From NCBI GenBank assembly GCA_050258735.1, contig JBLMZJ010000003.1:1-7669 (forward strand): 7,669 bases of DNA, in the 5' to 3' direction. The notes under the pieces were generated by a model. It made no database searches, had not been told where the DNA came from, and saw nothing but the letters and a program-made list of their open reading frames with translations. Shown here one piece after another: positions 5,422 to 7,669 of the stretch. This DNA is from Syntrophomonas_A sp050258735 (GTDB lineage Bacteria; Bacillota; Syntrophomonadia; Syntrophomonadales; Syntrophomonadaceae). The translations under genes were made by a program, and so were the position numbers. Each line of letters starts with the position of its first letter. Positions within the stretch are counted from its first letter, which is position 1.

Positions 5422-6459
5422 ATGTCGGAAGATAATCTGCCAGCCGGCAAGGTATATCTGAGAACTACTCTGGAATCTCTGCTTGGGAAACCGGCTGATG
5501 ACACTATACTTAGCTGGAACGCCGGGACCGGTGAAGCAACGGTGATTATTAACGGACATACCGTAAAGTTTAGTACCGCGCTGGGCAATGCAGCCATATT
5601 GAATGGCAAGATGGCCGTGGATCTTATTTATTTGAATGACTTTTATTACAACGGTCTGGCCGTCCAGCCTTACCCCGGCGAGATCCTGGCACAGGGCAGT
5701 CCCGATCACGCCGCAGTAAAGCAAATGCAAGCCCGACTTGATCTGTTGGGTTATACCGGATCCAATGGACAGCCGCTTACGGTCGATGGAGGTTTTGGGG
5801 CCAATACCCTGGCAGCGGTAAATGCCTTCAAGGACCTCAATGCTCTGGGCAATACGGGTGATTATCAGGGCAAAGTGGGCGAGCAAACCTGGAACAAGCT
5901 GTTTTCCTCTACGGCTGTGAAGCCAACTTCCACCGCCATTATACTGGTCACGGCCGCTCAGCTAAATACCATCGGCTGGCGGAACGTAAAGGATAGCGTT
6001 TTAAAGGACCTTAATGACTGCCTGCAGCGTTTTTCAATAAATAGTGCACCCCGTCTGCGCCATTTCATCAGTCAGTGCAGCCACGAATCGGGTGCCGGAA
6101 GATACACCAAGGAGATCGCCAGCGGGGCGGACTACGAGGGCCGGTCTGACCTGGGCAATACCCATCCGGGCGACGGTCCCCGCTATAAGGGTGCGGGTTA
6201 TCTGCAGGTGACCGGCCGGAACAATTATCAGAGCCTGGCCAACGCCATCGGGGACCCCCGGGTCATGGACGGGGTGGATTACGTAGCCGAGCACTGTCCC
6301 TGGACCAGCGCCGGTTACTGGTGGAGTACTCACAAGATGAACCAGATGTGTGATGCCGGAGCCAGCGTCAAGGAGATCACCCGCCGGGTAAACGGCGGCT
6401 ATAACGGCCTGCAGGACCGGGAAATGTATTATAAGCGTTGCTGTACAGTATTCGTATAA
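5422..6459 (+). CDS. Stalk domain + peptidoglycan-binding + GH19 hydrolase
   Basis: Three domains are visible in 345 residues. Residues 10-78 (VYLRTTLESLLGK, ILSWNAGTGEATVIINGHTV, ILNGKMAVDLIYLNDFY) look like a copper-amine-oxidase N-terminal or stalk domain, common on exported clostridial wall proteins. Residues 92-162 are a PG_binding_1 repeat (AVKQMQARLDLLGY, LTVDGGFGANTLAAVNAFK, VGEQTWNKL). Residues 176-345 match the GH19 chitinase/endolysin family, with HFISQCSHESGAG (214-226), where Glu222 is the likely general acid. YEGRSDLGN (238-246) and DGPRYKGAGYLQVTGRNNY (251-269) follow, with Glu239 or Glu231 as candidates for the second acid. GH19 enzymes cut beta-1,4 GlcNAc-containing polymers, and with a peptidoglycan-binding domain the target is probably cell wall. 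No signal peptide follows the ATG, so export by holin, lysis or an unusual route must be assumed. Phage origin is possible, but no phage neighbours are seen. Confidence 0.92.
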   Translation: MSEDNLPAGKVYLRTTLESLLGKPADDTILSWNAGTGEATVIINGHTVKFSTALGNAAILNGKMAVDLIYLNDFYYNGLAVQPYPGEILAQGSPDHAAVKQMQARLDLLGYTGSNGQPLTVDGGFGANTLAAVNAFKDLNALGNTGDYQGKVGEQTWNKLFSSTAVKPTSTAIILVTAAQLNTIGWRNVKDSVLKDLNDCLQRFSINSAPRLRHFISQCSHESGAGRYTKEIASGADYEGRSDLGNTHPGDGPRYKGAGYLQVTGRNNYQSLANAIGDPRVMDGVDYVAEHCPWTSAGYWWSTHKMNQMCDAGASVKEITRRVNGGYNGLQDREMYYKRCCTVFV

Positions 6460-6543
6460 ACTTATTCATCATAACGCAAGGTAAATGGCTCTTGTATTGT
6501 AGTTTGCTCCATTATTGCCCCCTATGAAAGCCGATTGCCCCTG

Positions 6544-6572
6544 TTGTTCAATCCGCTACTATATTGTATAAT
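6544..6572 (+). promoter_or_regulatory. Sigma-A type promoter of the potassium channel gene
   Basis: TTGTTC (6544-6549), a 17-bp spacer and a perfect TATAAT (6567-6572). The predicted start is near 6579, leaving a leader of about 19 nt before GTG 6598. The 11 bases from 6565 to 6575 are identical to those at 3031-3041 in the orphan-gene promoter. Confidence 0.75.
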
Positions 6573-6585
6573 GTATGCAAAAAAC

Positions 6586-6592
6586 AAGGAGG
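6586..6592 (+). promoter_or_regulatory. Ribosome-binding site that sets the channel start
   Basis: AAGGAGG ends 5 nt before GTG 6598. The more upstream in-frame TTG at 6535 lies before the predicted promoter and is therefore unlikely. Confidence 0.8.
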
Positions 6593-6597
6593 CAGAT

Positions 6598-7146
6598 GTG
6601 GTTAGATATAGCTACGGTTTTTTCGCAATTATATTACTGTTCATCATCTATTCTCTTACGAATCTATTCCTGGAACTCCCCTATGTGATCCCGGTCTCTG
6701 TCGCAACCATCCTCGGAGGGATTGTTTTTATATTCCTGGCGCTCTATGAAGTAAAGGTAATCTTAAACGATGCTATTTCCAAACCTGCCACTGGGCTACT
6801 CAAATACTGGATCATCAGCTTTTCCAGCATAACTGTTGGTTTTTCCGCCATTTACATGGAGTTGGTCAGGCTGGATCCCCACAGCTTTGTGGGCATGCAC
6901 GACGGTGTTTCATCACTTTATTTCTCTCTGGTTACCTTTGCCACAGTGGGTTACGGAGACATCTACCCGTTATCGATGGTCGCCAAATTGCTGGTAATGA
7001 CCGAGGTGATGGCCTCCATGATTCTGTTACCTTTAGTTATAGCTATCACTATTGCTTATATCATTAAACGCAAATATCAAGGTGAACATAACGAAAAAGG
7101 AGAATTCATAAATCAAGACAACAACACTCTAAGGCGAATCAAATAA
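6598..7146 (+). CDS. Small potassium channel, two-pore-helix (Ion_trans_2) type
   Basis: Integral membrane protein of 182 residues that should conduct potassium across the cytoplasmic membrane. The selectivity filter TVGYGD (116-121) is canonical and sits in the pore-helix stretch SSLYFSLVTFATVGYGDIYP (105-124). Hydrophobic segments are at about 7-26, 30-52 and 68-88 before the pore, and at 126-155 after it. There are thus three segments before the filter instead of the single one in the simplest channels, and the first two contain few charges, so they are not a voltage sensor. The C-terminal tail (156-182, starting IKRKYQGEHNEKGEF) is short and polar; there is no RCK/TrkA nucleotide-binding domain, so gating by ligands is not evident. 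It has its own promoter and no obvious operon partner. Confidence 0.93.
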   Translation: MVRYSYGFFAIILLFIIYSLTNLFLELPYVIPVSVATILGGIVFIFLALYEVKVILNDAISKPATGLLKYWIISFSSITVGFSAIYMELVRLDPHSFVGMHDGVSSLYFSLVTFATVGYGDIYPLSMVAKLLVMTEVMASMILLPLVIAITIAYIIKRKYQGEHNEKGEFINQDNNTLRRIK

Positions 7147-7193
7147 AACACATTTCGAAACAAATAATCAAAAAAGTCTGGTATCGGAAGTAC

Positions 7194-7237
7194 GCCCCAC
7201 CTGTTAATCATTTTGGTAGATGTTTAACAGGTGGGGC
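7194..7237 (+). repeat. 14-bp perfect inverted repeat, possible terminator
   Basis: GCCCCACCTGTTAA (7194-7207) and TTAACAGGTGGGGC (7224-7237) are exact reverse complements around a 16-nt loop. It lies 47 nt after the channel gene, so it may end that transcript, although only ACTTTGTT follows and a T-run is lacking. The arms are longer and the loop larger than in a usual intrinsic terminator. The 7147-7320 gap holds no gene; besides this repeat it contains the tRNA terminator and a small TATCG/CGATA hairpin (7258-7271). Confidence 0.6.
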
Positions 7238-7270
7238 ACTTTGTTATCCCGGAAATGTATCGTTACCGAT

Positions 7271-7312
7271 AAAAATAAAAAACCCTCGAGAAACTGCTAT
7301 TCCCGAGGGTTT
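7271..7312 (-). terminator. Rho-independent terminator of the tRNA cluster
   Basis: On the minus strand the 9-bp stem AAACCCTCG (7304-7312) and CGAGGGTTT (7280-7288) with a 15-nt loop is followed by a T-rich tract (TTTTTTATTTTT, plus-strand 7271-7282). It is 8 nt past the CCA end of the Val tRNA. The plus-strand side also has TTTATTTT, so some activity against the channel transcript is possible. Confidence 0.88.
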
Positions 7313-7319
7313 ATTTTCA

Positions 7320-7395
<76 letters not shown>

Positions 7396-7399
7396 TAAA

Positions 7400-7474
7400 T
7401 GGTGACCCCTAGGGGACTCGAACCCCTGTTACCGCCGTGAAAGGGCGGTGTCTTAACCGCTTGACCAAGGGGCC
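7400..7474 (-). tRNA. tRNA-Glu, anticodon TTC
   Basis: 72 nt plus an encoded CCA (7400-7402). The acceptor is GGCCCCT/AGGGGTC with one G-U pair at position 2-71. The anticodon stem is CCGCC/GGCGG with loop CTTTCAC (anticodon TTC, reading GAA and GAG), and the T-arm has TTCGAGT. Middle gene of the minus-strand cluster. The spacer before it (7475-7549) shows no clear gene or promoter. Confidence 0.97.
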
Positions 7475-7549
7475 ACAATAGAAGTCAGACGCAGATGCAA
7501 GAAGGATAATACTTTGAAAGACGTCTACCTCTGGCCTCAGTTACAGTGA

Positions 7550-7625
7550 TGGTGGGCCTACCAGGACTCGAACCTGGGACCAACCGGTTATGAGCCGGTA
7601 GCTCTACCAACTGAGCTATAGGCCC
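7550..7625 (-). tRNA. tRNA with CAT anticodon: elongator Met or Ile2
   Basis: 73 nt plus an encoded CCA (7550-7552). The acceptor is GGGCCTA/TAGGCCC, the D-arm GCTC/GAGC, the anticodon stem ACCGG/CCGGT with loop CTCATAA, and the T-arm CCAGG/CCTGG; every stem is perfect. It is not the initiator, because positions 1-72 pair (G-C) and the anticodon stem lacks the three G-C pairs typical of fMet. C4-G69 and C5-G68 are the pairs that the lysidine synthetase TilS uses to pick tRNA-Ile2, so a CAT tRNA that reads ATA codons as Ile is a real alternative to elongator Met. Confidence 0.9.
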
Positions 7626-7650
7626 GGAGAATGCGAAAATCTCCGCAAGT

Positions 7651-7669
7651 GATAGTATAATATACTATC
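7651..7669 (-). promoter_or_regulatory. 19-bp palindrome with possible -10 box of the tRNA cluster
   Basis: GATAGTATA (7651-7659), a central A, and TATACTATC (7661-7669) form a perfect palindrome that reaches the right edge of the window. On the minus strand TATACT (7654-7659) has the position expected for the -10 box of the tRNA transcript, with a start near 7647, about 22 nt before the CAT tRNA. The -35 box would lie outside the window. A short GGAGA/TCTCC hairpin (7626-7644) is in the leader next to the tRNA 5' end. The palindrome could instead be an operator or the end of an upstream gene's hairpin. Confidence 0.4.

Noticed and set aside
5353..5886. Minus-strand open frame of 177 codons opposite the hydrolase gene
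   Set aside because: It lies antisense to the conserved stalk and peptidoglycan-binding domains and shows no family motif; a shadow frame is the simpler reading.
5422..6459. Prophage remnant around the GH19 lysin-like gene
   Set aside because: The neighbours are an HD-GYP protein and a potassium channel; no holin, structural, integrase or attachment sequence is visible, so only a single-gene origin from phage remains possible.
6535..6597. Longer potassium channel starting at TTG 6535
   Set aside because: It spans the predicted promoter and lacks a Shine-Dalgarno; GTG 6598 has AAGGAGG at ideal spacing.

Overview
The window looks like a chromosomal segment of a Gram-positive bacterium of the Firmicutes, most likely a mid-GC anaerobic member of the Clostridia. 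The grounds are the ylxM-ffh-rpsP gene order, strong purine-rich Shine-Dalgarno sites, frequent TTG and GTG starts, a DegV/FakB-type protein, and tRNA genes that encode their own CCA ends. The genus is inference. No mobile element, CRISPR array or phage structural gene is visible.

Left block (1-2018, minus strand): ylxM, ffh and the start of rpsP form the classic operon joining protein targeting (SRP) to ribosome synthesis. It is driven by a near-consensus promoter (TTGACA, 17 bp, TAGAAT) just upstream of ylxM. rpsP runs off the left edge of the window.

Centre-left (2100-4051, plus strand): a DegV-family fatty-acid-binding protein is followed by two unrecognised genes. One encodes an exported or membrane-anchored protein. 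The other encodes a small protein with two membrane segments and a soluble, possibly PH-like, C-terminal domain. The pair has its own promoter (TTGTCA, 17 bp, TATAAT). All three genes are best read as starting with TTG. A bidirectional terminator (4064-4088) separates them from the convergent gene on the right.

Centre-right (4102-7146): a minus-strand HD-GYP protein, a probable cyclic-di-GMP phosphodiesterase, is divergent from a plus-strand three-part cell-wall or chitin hydrolase. That hydrolase has an N-terminal copper-amine-oxidase-like stalk domain, a peptidoglycan-binding domain and a GH19 catalytic domain, and it has no evident signal peptide. A small potassium channel with the filter TVGYGD follows under its own promoter.

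Right end (7147-7669): a long perfect inverted repeat, then a minus-strand tRNA cluster read in the order CAT-anticodon tRNA, Glu(TTC), Val(TAC), ending at a rho-independent terminator. A 19-bp palindrome carrying a possible -10 box for the cluster lies at the right edge.

Most of the window is ordinary housekeeping sequence. The less ordinary points are the hydrolase without a signal peptide beside an HD-GYP gene, a His-to-Asn change in the DegV ligand motif, the uncertain identity of the CAT tRNA, the two orphan envelope genes, and several perfect inverted repeats at control regions.
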